64,000 nucleotides of DNA from Norana najaformis (Eukaryota > Annelida > Clitellata > Crassiclitellata > Hormogastridae), in contig OZ029917.1 of assembly GCA_964023275.1 (NCBI GenBank), positions 33,136,505-33,200,504 on the forward strand, read 5' to 3'. Under the pieces are notes generated by a model. The model made no database searches. It worked only from the letters and a program-made list of their open reading frames with translations, and was not told the origin of the DNA. The position numbers and the translations under genes are program-made. This document shows, one piece after another, positions 23,346 through 32,551 of the stretch (position 1 is its first letter; the number at the start of each line of letters is the position of its first letter).

Positions 23346-24430
23346 GAGGGACTCTGATCGGATGGTGAAAGAGAGAAGGTGGATGATTGACAGACAGAGG
23401 AAAGTTAAGCAAAGGTGCCAAGCGAAGAGGGTATTCGCTAAGTAACGGTCGAAGAGGCTTTAGGTTCCGGAGAGCAGAAGAAAAATATAATTGCATCTAT
23501 TTAATGGACCATGCTAGATTAATAGGCCGATGGGAATCAAAGACTGATTTTGCTGAAGTTGCTGTATATACGTTGTACATACTTGTAATATACGTGTGAA
23601 AGAAATAATGATCGTTGCGTCTCTGTACGGTCGGACAGATCCATTCACGAAACCGCGTGCTGCTAAAGGCCTAAAGTCCCCCGAAGATTAAGCCACATCA
23701 ATAGCATCGCTTGTCACCAAATACTGAAAGGAGATTTGTGTTCGCCGGCGACCATTTGGCGGCGCAGGAGTCACAAACAATCTTTCTTTCAGTACAATGA
23801 GCCTTAACCGTCGTACATTAGCGCGGGATCATCAGATCTCCACGGGCCAATGAACGCAGAGTTTGTCGACCTGGCTAACGCCAGACAGAAATACGATGAT
23901 CTCTGGAGTATTCTGGAACCAAGTAGACTATCGAGACCTGGCCCATGATCAGAACTTTGAATTAAATTCACTCCAACCGGGTGCCAATGCAGTTTATCTC
24001 GCATGTAGTTCGAGATATGCAAAAAATTTGGCAAGTAGGGCACGATCCGGGCGGCGCAGTTGAGGACAGATTGAAGCTAATTAGATTCTTTGGCAGGTCT
24101 GCAAGAACAGTTTCACAATAGCCCAAGCGCGTCATGATGAAGAAATGAACAAATTTTGTAACAACGACGTCATGCGCTAAATTACGTCGAATTACTCTAA
24201 CCTGGTTAAGCTGAGAAAAAAACAGGATCGGTAGAGAAATTCGTCGTGGGTCACCATTCATTCATAAGCACTCCAAGGTCCGGGAAGAAGTGTAGTGGTT
24301 CAAAGTCGGGCTGATGTAGGAGAACTGATCATCCAAACGCCCGTAATCCTGTCCAACTATCTGGAATGACAGGGTCTTATTTATTTTGTCTGTGTAACCC
24401 CAACCGACTTCGACTGCGAACATCAAAGCC
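23346..24430. other. Spacer, partly duplicated, no gene seen
   Basis: The part from about 23810 to 24260 matches 53155-53530 (shared CAATGCAGTTTATCTCGCA and GTAGTTCGAGATATGC). No exon or intact ORF is supported. Confidence 0.5.
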
Positions 24431-24439
24431 CGCCAATGT

Positions 24440-24680
24440 ATTTGTACCGGCAACCAAGACTAAAGTGGGTGATCGGGCCTCTCGCGTCGCTGGCCCGCGT
24501 GCCTGGTACAGTCTTCCGGCATCCAAGTGTCAACCTCTTTAAAAAGTTGAAATTCTGTTTACTTCATAACTCTTAGTTCTTGGGCTGATCTTTGACTCTG
24601 TAAAGCACCATAGAAGTAGCCTGCTATTTACGATGCTATATAAATTATCGTCATTATAATTGCAATTACAAAATACAAGG
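24440..24680 (+). mobile_element. LINE 3'-end relic
   Basis: Reads VGDRASRVAGPRAWYSLPAS in translation, the same C-terminal RT block as in the LINE fragments at 2320 and 19270. A GATGCTATATAAATTATCG 3' end follows. It is heavily truncated. Confidence 0.6.
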
Positions 24681-24724
24681 TAGTCACCGTGGAGAAATAA
24701 AACAATAAACAATAAAACACAAGT

Positions 24725-24801
24725 TCATAGACGACTCGGACTCGGTTTCGTCTAAGATACCCAAGATATCGAAGACCCAAGGTTAGACCTAGGTGTCGTT
24801 T
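24725..24801. repeat. Right arm of a ~78-bp inverted pair
   Basis: Reverse complement of the block at 21494-21573, including the reverse of GGGTATCTTAGACGAAACCG. Confidence 0.55.
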
Positions 24802-25209
24802 CGGTGTCCACCTTGAAATATGTTTTATAAGGCCCCTGAAAGGCTTGGGTGGGTATAGACAGGAGTAATGGACATGCAGATGATAACTGAAATGAGGTAG
24901 CAGATTGAGTAAAATCCTGAACAGGGTCAATTGTTTCGGCGGGTTGGGTGGAGTGAGAGCTCGTGTGAGCCGGCGAGAGGGTTGTCCTTGGGATCGTGTC
25001 TATGGTTCAGGGTATCGGTTAAATGTAGTTGTCTGGTTGCATGACACACGCTGCCTGTTCTGTTGGCCTTTAATGCCGCCTGAGGTATAGGTCATGGCGG
25101 AGAATTTGATGTAAACCGATCGGACGAGCGACAATGCAGGACAAACTCGACTTGCAATCCCGAAACAGAGAAAATTAATAATAATATTATTATTATTATA
25201 AAAAAGATT

Positions 25210-25633
25210 ATATTTAATGTCAAATAATTAATTTTTAAAATTAAAATTCTAAATTATTTTGGTAACTTCCCCTAATTTCTTGCAATTGAAAGCCAACAAT
25301 TTCGAGCAACACAATCGTTAACACTGTCAAAAAATTAATCACTTTCCACGTGAAAGAAATCAATTAAAATTTATTCCTAATTAGCTTACTTTGTAGTGTC
25401 TTAAGAAATATGCATAAGTAGTCACTAGGCTCTACAGCAAGCAGTACAACATACATGGTAAATACATAGAAAAGCCAATAAATTGTTTTGAAAGCACATA
25501 TTATGAGCAAACAACCATTTTCTTCCACAATACATGTCTCACATCTACAAAGTCAGGTTTCTATAAAACACGGTATATGCAACAAGTGAGGATAAAATTT
25601 TCAGAATTAAATAAAAAGTGACATTTTCTGTTC
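25210..25633 (-). other. Displaced 3' flank of acid phosphatase copy B
   Basis: Aligns with 56270-56691, the sequence directly downstream of the copy C stop codon, including GCCAACAATT, TTGTTTTGAAAGCACA and TACATG-TCACAT segments. It is therefore the original downstream or 3' UTR DNA of copy B, now separated from the stop codon by the 12.2 kb insertion nest. Confidence 0.8.
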
Positions 25634-26526
25634 TGTAGCGACTCCCCTCTCACCGTGTCCTCAGCTCTTGGCTCTTACTCACTCACTTCCACTTAAATTG
25701 TGCAGTGGAGAGGACGTCACGGCGCCTAGCAGGGATCCACTGCTGGACTTGCGTAGATCAAACACGTATATGTCTATATATCAAGCGAGAGTTGTCAGAT
25801 TATACTACAGTTTTAATGTGTGCAAAAGAAAAAGAAAACAAACGATAACTAAAGATAATACTATATATATATACTAGAAGGGTATAAAAGTTCACCTTTA
25901 ACTAACCTACCTAGGCCAGCATTGTTTTACCAATTGGAAGACTTACTGATATTAGTAATTCAGAGGATAATAATAATAATAGATAAAATAAACCTCCCCC
26001 GATGGCCGGCAGGTGTTTGATTCGACTGGTCGCTCAGTCCAGCATGGGAGACATTCACGCGCCACCAGATAATTATCTCCTTTCGCATTCGTTGATCCAA
26101 TCGCAGCCCAATTTTCACCCGGCTAAGCGGGTGACTCCAACCCGACTGAAGTAGTCGTGTCACGACAGAATCGACATAACAGTACCGAGTTTATATTGTC
26201 TCGGCCGCTCAGACAGTTGCTCATCGAGCCAATTCCTTCGCAATTCACTTTCTTTGACGAGTCTTGGTTCTGTCGGAAGAAACAACAACTTCTGAAGACC
26301 GCACAGTTTCGTCCAAGACTCGGAGTTTGCCTCGAGCGACGACGCGAACGTTCGCACGATCCACGTCCTCGGCAGAACTGCTCTTTCGGGCGCGAAGAGT
26401 AGCGTCCTCATAATTTCTTCCGCCTATAGGGTAGATCAGTCCTGCCCTACCCTGGCTCAGTACAGCCCCATCACACAGCCCGCGCCAGTTTAGCGTTCCC
26501 CTTCCCACATTTACATACATATATAT

Positions 26527-26978
26527 TGTTAGAGTCGGCCCACACGGAAGACCTGGAGGCAAGGAGTGACGGAAGGATGGGCCGTCTCTTCAAGGAGTGA
26601 CGGAAGGATGGGCCGTCTCTTTGGGGGGCGTAACCCCAGAATCCCTATAAAAGGGGAAGTTTCTGTTAGTTGACTGAGCTTGGCTAGTTAAGATAGGCCG
26701 AGTCCTTCGAGGCTGTGTTCCTGTTAGTCGCCAAGACTCCGTTTTCCGAGCTGATGTAAAGGTCCTCCGTCTGTAGGAGGAACCTGCGAGGTTTTGTGTT
26801 CGAGTTGTTCGCTGATGTAAAGACTTCGACTTGTAGCTTCTAAACAGCCGTCGACGTTCTGTCTGATGTCAGGTATTTTGTGATTTTGTGTTGTGCTAAA
26901 ACCTCTTGCACGAGTAAATATACTTTTTATCTCTACCCAAGCGAGTTTATTGCATTTTGTTAAGACTAGCACACAACA
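26527..26978 (+). repeat. 5' LTR of element 1
   Basis: 452 bp, TG...CA ends, with a TATA box CTATAAAAGGGG (TATAAAA at 26646-26652). It has two copies of a 31-bp unit (AAGGAGTGACGGAAGGATGG...) near 26561-26622. Confidence 0.92.
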
Positions 26979-26979
26979 T

Positions 26980-26992
26980 ATGGGGGCTCGTC
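26980..26992 (+). promoter_or_regulatory. Primer binding site of element 1 (tRNA-Pro type)
   Basis: TGGGGGCTCGTCC directly after the 5' LTR matches the first 13 nt of the primer site complementary to the 3' end of tRNA-Pro. The match ends after these bases. Confidence 0.7.
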
Positions 26993-27106
26993 CAAACGTT
27001 TCCTAGCTTAGAGCGGAAATTTTGAAAAATTGTGTTTGGAAAAATTTGAAAAGAGGAAATTTGAAATTGCTGAGGGAGTTATCCGATAGGTTTTTACTAA
27101 GGTAAA

Positions 27107-30100
27107 ATGGAAACGCCCGTTGCAGGCAAACCACTCGAACTCGACGACATTTTTGATATGTCGGTCGAAGAGTTGCGCCGAGAATTGGAGAAATTGGGAC
27201 AAGAGAGTAAGGGGCTAACTAAATTACAATTGCAAAAAGCATTGTCAAAATTTGTAACGCCGAAGAAAGCCGAGAAGGAGGAGTGGCGTTGGAGAATGAA
27301 GTCCCAAGAGTTGAAAGCAGCTAAGGTGGCACAAGAAGCTGAAATGCAGGCAAGAAAAGAAGAGAGAGAAAAAGATAGAGAGTTTGAATTAGCGAAATTA
27401 AAGCTGGAAGCCGAGGCAGAGGAAAGAAAATTACGAGTCGAGGCAGAGGAAAGAAAATTACGAGTCGAGGCAGAAGCCAGAAAATTCGAAGCAGAAGCCA
27501 GAAAAATGGAAGCCGAGGCAGAAGAAAGAAAGTTACGAATACAAATGGAAGCGGAAGACAGAAAATTGAGGTTAGAAGCGGAGGAAAGGAAAGCGGCAAT
27601 GGATTTGGAAGAGAAGAAGTTGTTAGCGGGAATGGAAGAACAGAGAAGACAATATGACTTGGAAATGAAAAGGCTTGAAGGAAGGACAGAGGAACCGGAA
27701 GTTCGAAGAGAAGGAGGAATATTTCGTATTGCGTCGGCTGTTAAATTTGTTCCAAAATGGGAGGACACTGACGTCGAACATTATCTCCTTTCTTTTAAAA
27801 AAGCTATGTCTATTCATGGGTTCCCTAAGGATAAATGGACAGCGTTGCTCCATACGCAACTTACAGGGAAAGCACAAAAAGTTTTCTCCGAATTATCGAT
27901 CGAAGATTGTCAAGATTATGATATTTTGAAGCAGGTCTTACTTAATGCTTATGCACGAGTGCCGGAATATTATCGAAAAAGATTTCGCTCTTTAACAAAA
28001 CGAACCGTTGAAACCTATTCTGCGTTTGCGTTTCGCCTAAATTTGCCATTTCAAAGATGGTTAGAGGGGGAAAATGCTTTGAACGATCTTGCAAGAGTGT
28101 TGGAAGTCTTTAAACTTGAACAATTCGTGAACTGTTTACCTTTGGAATTGCATAGATGGATAGTAGATAAGAAACCAAAGTCTCTATCCGAAGCTGCGAA
28201 ATTGGCGGATGAATACGCTGTGTTATATCAACCGTTTCGCGTAGATACAAATGGGGGTTCCAAGGTTGAGGAAAGTCGTGGATTTGTTGGTGGAAAGAAT
28301 TCATGGAGGCAGGATTCAAATTCGGGCCCTAGTACTATGGGAAACAAAAAGGAGTTCCCAAAGGGGTTCAGTTCGCCAGTTAGGTGCGTATACTGTAGAA
28401 GGATTGGCCATACGGTTTCAAGTTGCTTTGCACTGAAAGACAGACCAGGAATGGGAAGGGCAGATAATGCAAATACTGTTCCAAAATCTTGTGGGTTGGT
28501 GCAAACGAGGTCACCAGGGTCGGAGGAGACTTTGGTTGATAGCTATAAGAACAGGATAGATGAACGTTATTTACCTTTTTGTTCTGACTTAATGTTGTTG
28601 GATGGTAATAATGTTAGGCGCAGAGTCGTGTGTTTGCGTGATTCTGGGTCACTCCAAAGTCTTGCTAGTCGGGAATTACTTAGACCTACGGAATATAAAG
28701 ACACGGGTGACATTAGACTCATTCAAGGGGTCAGTGGTACGGTAATACAGGTGCCTTTGGTGGAACTGCAGGTAGAAGGTGATAAACTGCACGGGACAAT
28801 CCTTTGTGGATTAATTCACAAACTGCCAGCGGGTATTCATGTCCTCATTGGAAATGATTTGGTTGCGCGGGATTTTCCACAGGGTGTGGCTGTGGTTACG
28901 CGGGCTCAGGCTATAGCTAGCGGTGACCTAGATGAGACGCGAACAGGTGTGAAAACGGTTGCTTCCGATAAACCGGAGAATATTGTTGAAGAGTTGGATA
29001 TGGAAAGATTGGATCAATTGTGGAAGGATTGCGAAGAGAGACAGTGTGAAATAGAATCTAAATCTAAGGCATGGTACGATAAGTCTGCCAAAACTGTTGC
29101 GTTTGAAAAAGGTGATAAGGTTTTGCTTTTGTTGCCTTTAATTGGAAAACCTTTACAGGCGAAATATTGTGGACCATATGTGGTGTTGGAAAGGTTGGGT
29201 GAGGTCGACTACGTGGTGAGTACGCCAGATAGGCGAAAGAGCAAGAGAATTGTGCATGTCAATTTGATGAAAAAGTACATTGAAAGAGCGAATTCGTCTG
29301 ATGTTGATAACCTCGTGAATACTGTTTTGCCAGTACAGGTCACTTCTGATGTTGAAAACTTTGTTGTTGTAAAATGTCGCGTGGATGAGGTCGTTACATC
29401 TCATTTAGATTCGATGCAGACTAATGATTTAATTACGCTTTTGTCTGATTTTGAGTGTGTATTTAGTGACACTCCGGGAAAGACGACGTTGATAGAGCAT
29501 CACATCGAGTTGGTTCCAGGATCTCGACCGGTGAGACAAACGGCATACCGTATGAGTCCAGATAAACTGAAAAGGGTGAATGCTGAAATTGATGATCTCC
29601 TCAAAGCAGGTATCATTGAGGAATCTGATAGTCCCTGGGCAGCGCCTATAGTCATGGTGCCTAAGGCTGATGGTTCAAGTAGATTGTGTACGGATTTCAG
29701 GAAATTGAATGCGATGACAGTACCTGATCCTTTTCCTATGCCTGGAGTCGAGGATCTCATAGATAAAGTTGGGAAGGCGAAATATCTATCTAAACTTGAT
29801 ATGACAAAAGGTTATTGGCAAATACCGTTAGATAAGGATTCTATTCCTTTAACTGGATTTGAAACGTCACATGGGCATTTTCAGTGGAAATTTATGCCTT
29901 TTGGGTTGCGAAATGCACCTGCTACTTTCTCACGGTTAGTAAAGAAGTTATTTTCTGGGTTGGAAAGTTTTTGTGCTGCTTACCTAGATGATACGATAAT
30001 TTTCAGTACAACCTGGCGTGATCATTTAATGCATGTACGAAAGGTGTTGCTGAACTTTCCCAGGCCCAGGAATAAGAAACAGGTACAATCGTTGTTGGGT

Positions 30101-30652
30101 CTGGCGGGGTATTATCGTCGGTATTTGCCCCATTATTCCGAAATTACGTTGCCTCTGACTGCGTTGTTGAAAAAGAACAGTAGGTTTGAATGGTCGCAGG
30201 ATGCGGAAAGGGCTTTTGTGGAGCTTAAATCGAGATTAGTATCTCGTCCAATTCTAAGGCCACCTGACTTTGAGAAACCGTTTTTGATGTCTGTGGACGC
30301 GTCTCATTTTTGTGTGGGAGCCTGTCTATTTCAGATTGCTGACGAGATGGAACACCCGGTGTGCTACCTCAGCCGGAAGCTCAAGATACACGAGATAAAC
30401 TACTCGACTGTGGAGAAAGAGGCCCTCGCTTTGGTGGTAGCCGTGAGAGCCTTCAGCGTCTACTTTGGTTCGGCGCCGGTTACTGTATTTACGGATCACA
30501 GTCCGTTACAGTTTATAAATACGATGGCCAATTCAAATCAAAAGTTACTTCGCTGGAGTCTGGAGTTACAACAGTACTCCCTGAACATTGTCCACCGACC
30601 TGGACGGTGTAACCTGTTGCCCGACCTTTTGAGTCGGCCTTCGGTCATTTGA
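27107..30652 (+). CDS. gag-pol: Gag-Pol polyprotein of LTR element 1, single ORF with in-frame deletions
   Basis: 1181 codons without a stop. Residues ~10-50 look like a SAP-type helix pair (SVEELRRELEKLG). Residues ~60-190 are an Ala/Glu/Arg coiled coil with EAEERKLR repeats. Residues ~200-365 are a Gag capsid-like region. A CCHC knuckle lies at ~426-439 (CVYCRRIGHTVSSC), and a protease DSGS at ~512. Residues ~640-710 are an integrase C-terminal GPY/F domain (YCGPYVVLERLGEVDYVV). RT follows from ~800 with LDMTKGYWQ near 897 and YLDD near 957, and then RNase H with DASH, EKEAL, TDHSPL and PDLLSR. Integrase lying before RT is the Gmr1-type order. The integrase zinc-binding and DDE core are missing, and after HVRKVL the RT jumps to FPRPRNKKQ, skipping roughly 45 residues of thumb. 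Both losses keep the frame. The start is the first ATG after the primer site. Confidence 0.9.
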   Translation: METPVAGKPLELDDIFDMSVEELRRELEKLGQESKGLTKLQLQKALSKFVTPKKAEKEEWRWRMKSQELKAAKVAQEAEMQARKEEREKDREFELAKLKLEAEAEERKLRVEAEERKLRVEAEARKFEAEARKMEAEAEERKLRIQMEAEDRKLRLEAEERKAAMDLEEKKLLAGMEEQRRQYDLEMKRLEGRTEEPEVRREGGIFRIASAVKFVPKWEDTDVEHYLLSFKKAMSIHGFPKDKWTALLHTQLTGKAQKVFSELSIEDCQDYDILKQVLLNAYARVPEYYRKRFRSLTKRTVETYSAFAFRLNLPFQRWLEGENALNDLARVLEVFKLEQFVNCLPLELHRWIVDKKPKSLSEAAKLADEYAVLYQPFRVDTNGGSKVEESRGFVGGKNSWRQDSNSGPSTMGNKKEFPKGFSSPVRCVYCRRIGHTVSSCFALKDRPGMGRADNANTVPKSCGLVQTRSPGSEETLVDSYKNRIDERYLPFCSDLMLLDGNNVRRRVVCLRDSGSLQSLASRELLRPTEYKDTGDIRLIQGVSGTVIQVPLVELQVEGDKLHGTILCGLIHKLPAGIHVLIGNDLVARDFPQGVAVVTRAQAIASGDLDETRTGVKTVASDKPENIVEELDMERLDQLWKDCEERQCEIESKSKAWYDKSAKTVAFEKGDKVLLLLPLIGKPLQAKYCGPYVVLERLGEVDYVVSTPDRRKSKRIVHVNLMKKYIERANSSDVDNLVNTVLPVQVTSDVENFVVVKCRVDEVVTSHLDSMQTNDLITLLSDFECVFSDTPGKTTLIEHHIELVPGSRPVRQTAYRMSPDKLKRVNAEIDDLLKAGIIEESDSPWAAPIVMVPKADGSSRLCTDFRKLNAMTVPDPFPMPGVEDLIDKVGKAKYLSKLDMTKGYWQIPLDKDSIPLTGFETSHGHFQWKFMPFGLRNAPATFSRLVKKLFSGLESFCAAYLDDTIIFSTTWRDHLMHVRKVLLNFPRPRNKKQVQSLLGLAGYYRRYLPHYSEITLPLTALLKKNSRFEWSQDAERAFVELKSRLVSRPILRPPDFEKPFLMSVDASHFCVGACLFQIADEMEHPVCYLSRKLKIHEINYSTVEKEALALVVAVRAFSVYFGSAPVTVFTDHSPLQFINTMANSNQKLLRWSLELQQYSLNIVHRPGRCNLLPDLLSRPSVI

Positions 30653-30838
30653 CTGTGCAGTGAACTATTGTATATTGTCGTTTTATTTTTCTGTTGTTCT
30701 GCGAGTTACATTGTGTATAGTTAAGTTATTGCGTGTATATTATTGTTTTCTCTTACATTTTGGTTTTTGTTAGGGTTTTAACGTGTATTTTCTTTGGTCG
30801 GAAATCCACGGATTTCCTCTCTTCGTGGTGTGGGGGTT

Positions 30839-31321
30839 TGTTAGAGTCGGCCCACACGTAAGACCTGGAGGCAAGGAGTGACGGAAAGATGGGCCGTCTC
30901 TTCAAGGAGTGACGGAAGGATGGGCCGTCTCTTCAAGGAGTGACGGAAGGATGGGCCGTCTCTTTGGGGGGCGTAACCCCAGAATCCCTATAAAAGGGGA
31001 AGTTTCTGTTAGTTGACTGAGCTTGGCTAGTTAAGATAGGCCGAGTCCTTCGAGGCTGTGTTCCTGTTAGTCGCCAAGACTCCGTTTTCCGAGCTGATGT
31101 AAAGGTCCTCCGTCTGTAGGAGGAACCTGCGAGGTTTTGTGTTCGAGTTGTTCGCTGATGTAAAGACTTCGACTTGTAGCTTCTAAACAGCCGTCGACGT
31201 TCTGTCTGATGTCAGGTATTTTGTGATTTTGTGTTGTGCTAAAACCTCTTGCACGAGTAAATATACTTTTTATCTCTACCCAAGCGAGTTTATTGCATTT
31301 TGTTAAGACTAGCACACAACA
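30839..31321 (+). repeat. 3' LTR of element 1
   Basis: 483 bp. It is identical to the 5' LTR except for about two bases and a third copy of the 31-bp GTGACGGAAGGATGG unit, which accounts exactly for the length difference. Confidence 0.92.
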
Positions 31322-31364
31322 ATGTACATATTGCAATGCTGGCCGTGGCTAGACAAATATATAC

Positions 31365-32511
31365 TGTGGAGAATCTGCGTTTGCCTTTATTCTTCTGCCT
31401 CTATGTTAATTAGCCTCTGCCTTTATGCTAATTAGCCTCTGCCTCTAAGCCTCTGCCTCTAAGCCTTTGCCTTTATGTTAATTAGCCTCTATGCTAATTA
31501 GCCTCTGGCCTCTGCCTCTATGTTAATTAGCCTCTGCCTTTATGCTAATTAGCCTCTGCCTCTAAGCCTCTGCCTCTATGTTAATTAGCCTCTGCCTTTA
31601 TGCTAATTAGCCTCTGCCTCTATGTTAATTAGCCTCTATGCTAATTAGCCTCTGGCCTCTGCCTTTATGTTAATTAGCCTCTATGCTAATTAGCCTCTGC
31701 CTCTAAGCCTCTGCCTTTATGTTAATTAGCCTCTAAGCCTTTGCCTTTATGTTAATTAGCCTCTATGTTAATTAGCCTCTGCCTTTATGCTAATTAGCCT
31801 CTGCCTTTATGTTAATTAGCCTCTATGCTTATTAGCCTCTGCCTCTAGCCTCTGCCTCTGCCTTTATGTTAATTAGCCTCTATGCTAATTAGCCTCTAAG
31901 CCTCTGTCTTTATGTTAATTAGCCTCTATGCTAATTAGCCTCTAAGCCTCTGCCTTTATGTTAATTAGCCTCTATGCTAATTAGCCTCTAAGCCTCTGCC
32001 TTTATGTTAATTAGCCTCTATGCTAATTAGCCTCTAAGCCTCTGCCTTTATGTTAATTAGCCTCTATGCTAATTAGCCTCTAAGCCTCTGCCTCTAAGCC
32101 TCTAAGGATGCCTATATAAGCACAGTCAGTACAGTCAGCGCACAAGCACGGAGGACTGGCAGTCAGCAAGGAGAGTCGTCAGCAGCAGACCGTCAGCAGT
32201 AGTCGAGTTCGACTCCGCGGTCGTGTTTTAGCCAGTTAGTCGGCCAAGTTGAGTTTTTAACTTAGTTTAGTGAAATAGAAGTTAAGTCGTTGGCGTAATT
32301 GTACTTCAGTTGTCTTAATTGTCGTTTTGAGTTGCGAACAATATACGTTTGAAACTTGAAGACTCTGTGTTCAGCCTCCTGACAGACCACGGGAGCCTTA
32401 CCCCGTGGACCGACCCCTGAACGGCGCTGGTTAGGTCATCCTGGTGTAGTTCGGACCAGCTGCCGTGAAGAAACACTCTAGGGGTCCTTAGCAGTGCCCC
32501 CAGAAACGGCA
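31365..32511 (+). repeat. 5' LTR of element 2 with ~0.7 kb minisatellite
   Basis: Positions ~31394-32106 are a tandem array mixing TTAATTAGCCTCTATGC, TAATTAGCCTCTAAGCC and TCTGCCTTTATG blocks (46-bp composite period near the right side). It holds about 27 TAATTAG sites by count. A TATA box (CCTATATAAG, TATATAA at 32113-32119) follows directly, placing the array in U3. Confidence 0.92.
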
Positions 32512-32515
32512 TAAC

Positions 32516-32526
32516 TGGTATCAGAA
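32516..32526 (+). promoter_or_regulatory. Primer binding site of element 2 (tRNA-iMet-like)
   Basis: TGGTATCAGAA, four bases after the LTR end, matches the TGGTATCAGA core of sites complementary to the 3' end of initiator tRNA-Met. Confidence 0.65.
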
Positions 32527-32551
32527 GTGGGGTATCAGTCAGCTCAGAGTC

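Larger units (their letters stand above)
26527..31321 (+). mobile_element. LTR retrotransposon 1 (gypsy-type, Gmr1-like gene order, internally deleted)
   Basis: Two LTRs (26527-26978 and 30839-31321) flank one long ORF. The LTRs start TGTTAG and end ACAACA, and differ by about two substitutions plus one 31-bp repeat unit, so the insertion is young. A primer binding site follows the 5' LTR, and a G-rich polypurine tract (about 30827-30838) precedes the 3' LTR. Flanking bases are ATAT and ATGT, an imperfect 4-bp duplication at best. The domain order puts integrase before RT. Confidence 0.93.

Noticed and set aside
23224..23496. Leu/Ser-rich ORF on the minus strand and Arg/Glu-rich ORF on the plus strand
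   Set aside because: Both are translations of a GA/CT microsatellite.
26160..26562. ORFs on both strands around 26.2-26.5 kb
   Set aside because: They are short, overlapping and unlike any family, and lie inside the outer mobile element. They are more likely chance frames in GC-rich DNA.
31394..32106. CRISPR-like direct repeat array
   Set aside because: The units are contiguous and of variable length with no unique spacers, and the array lies in the U3 of an LTR in animal DNA.
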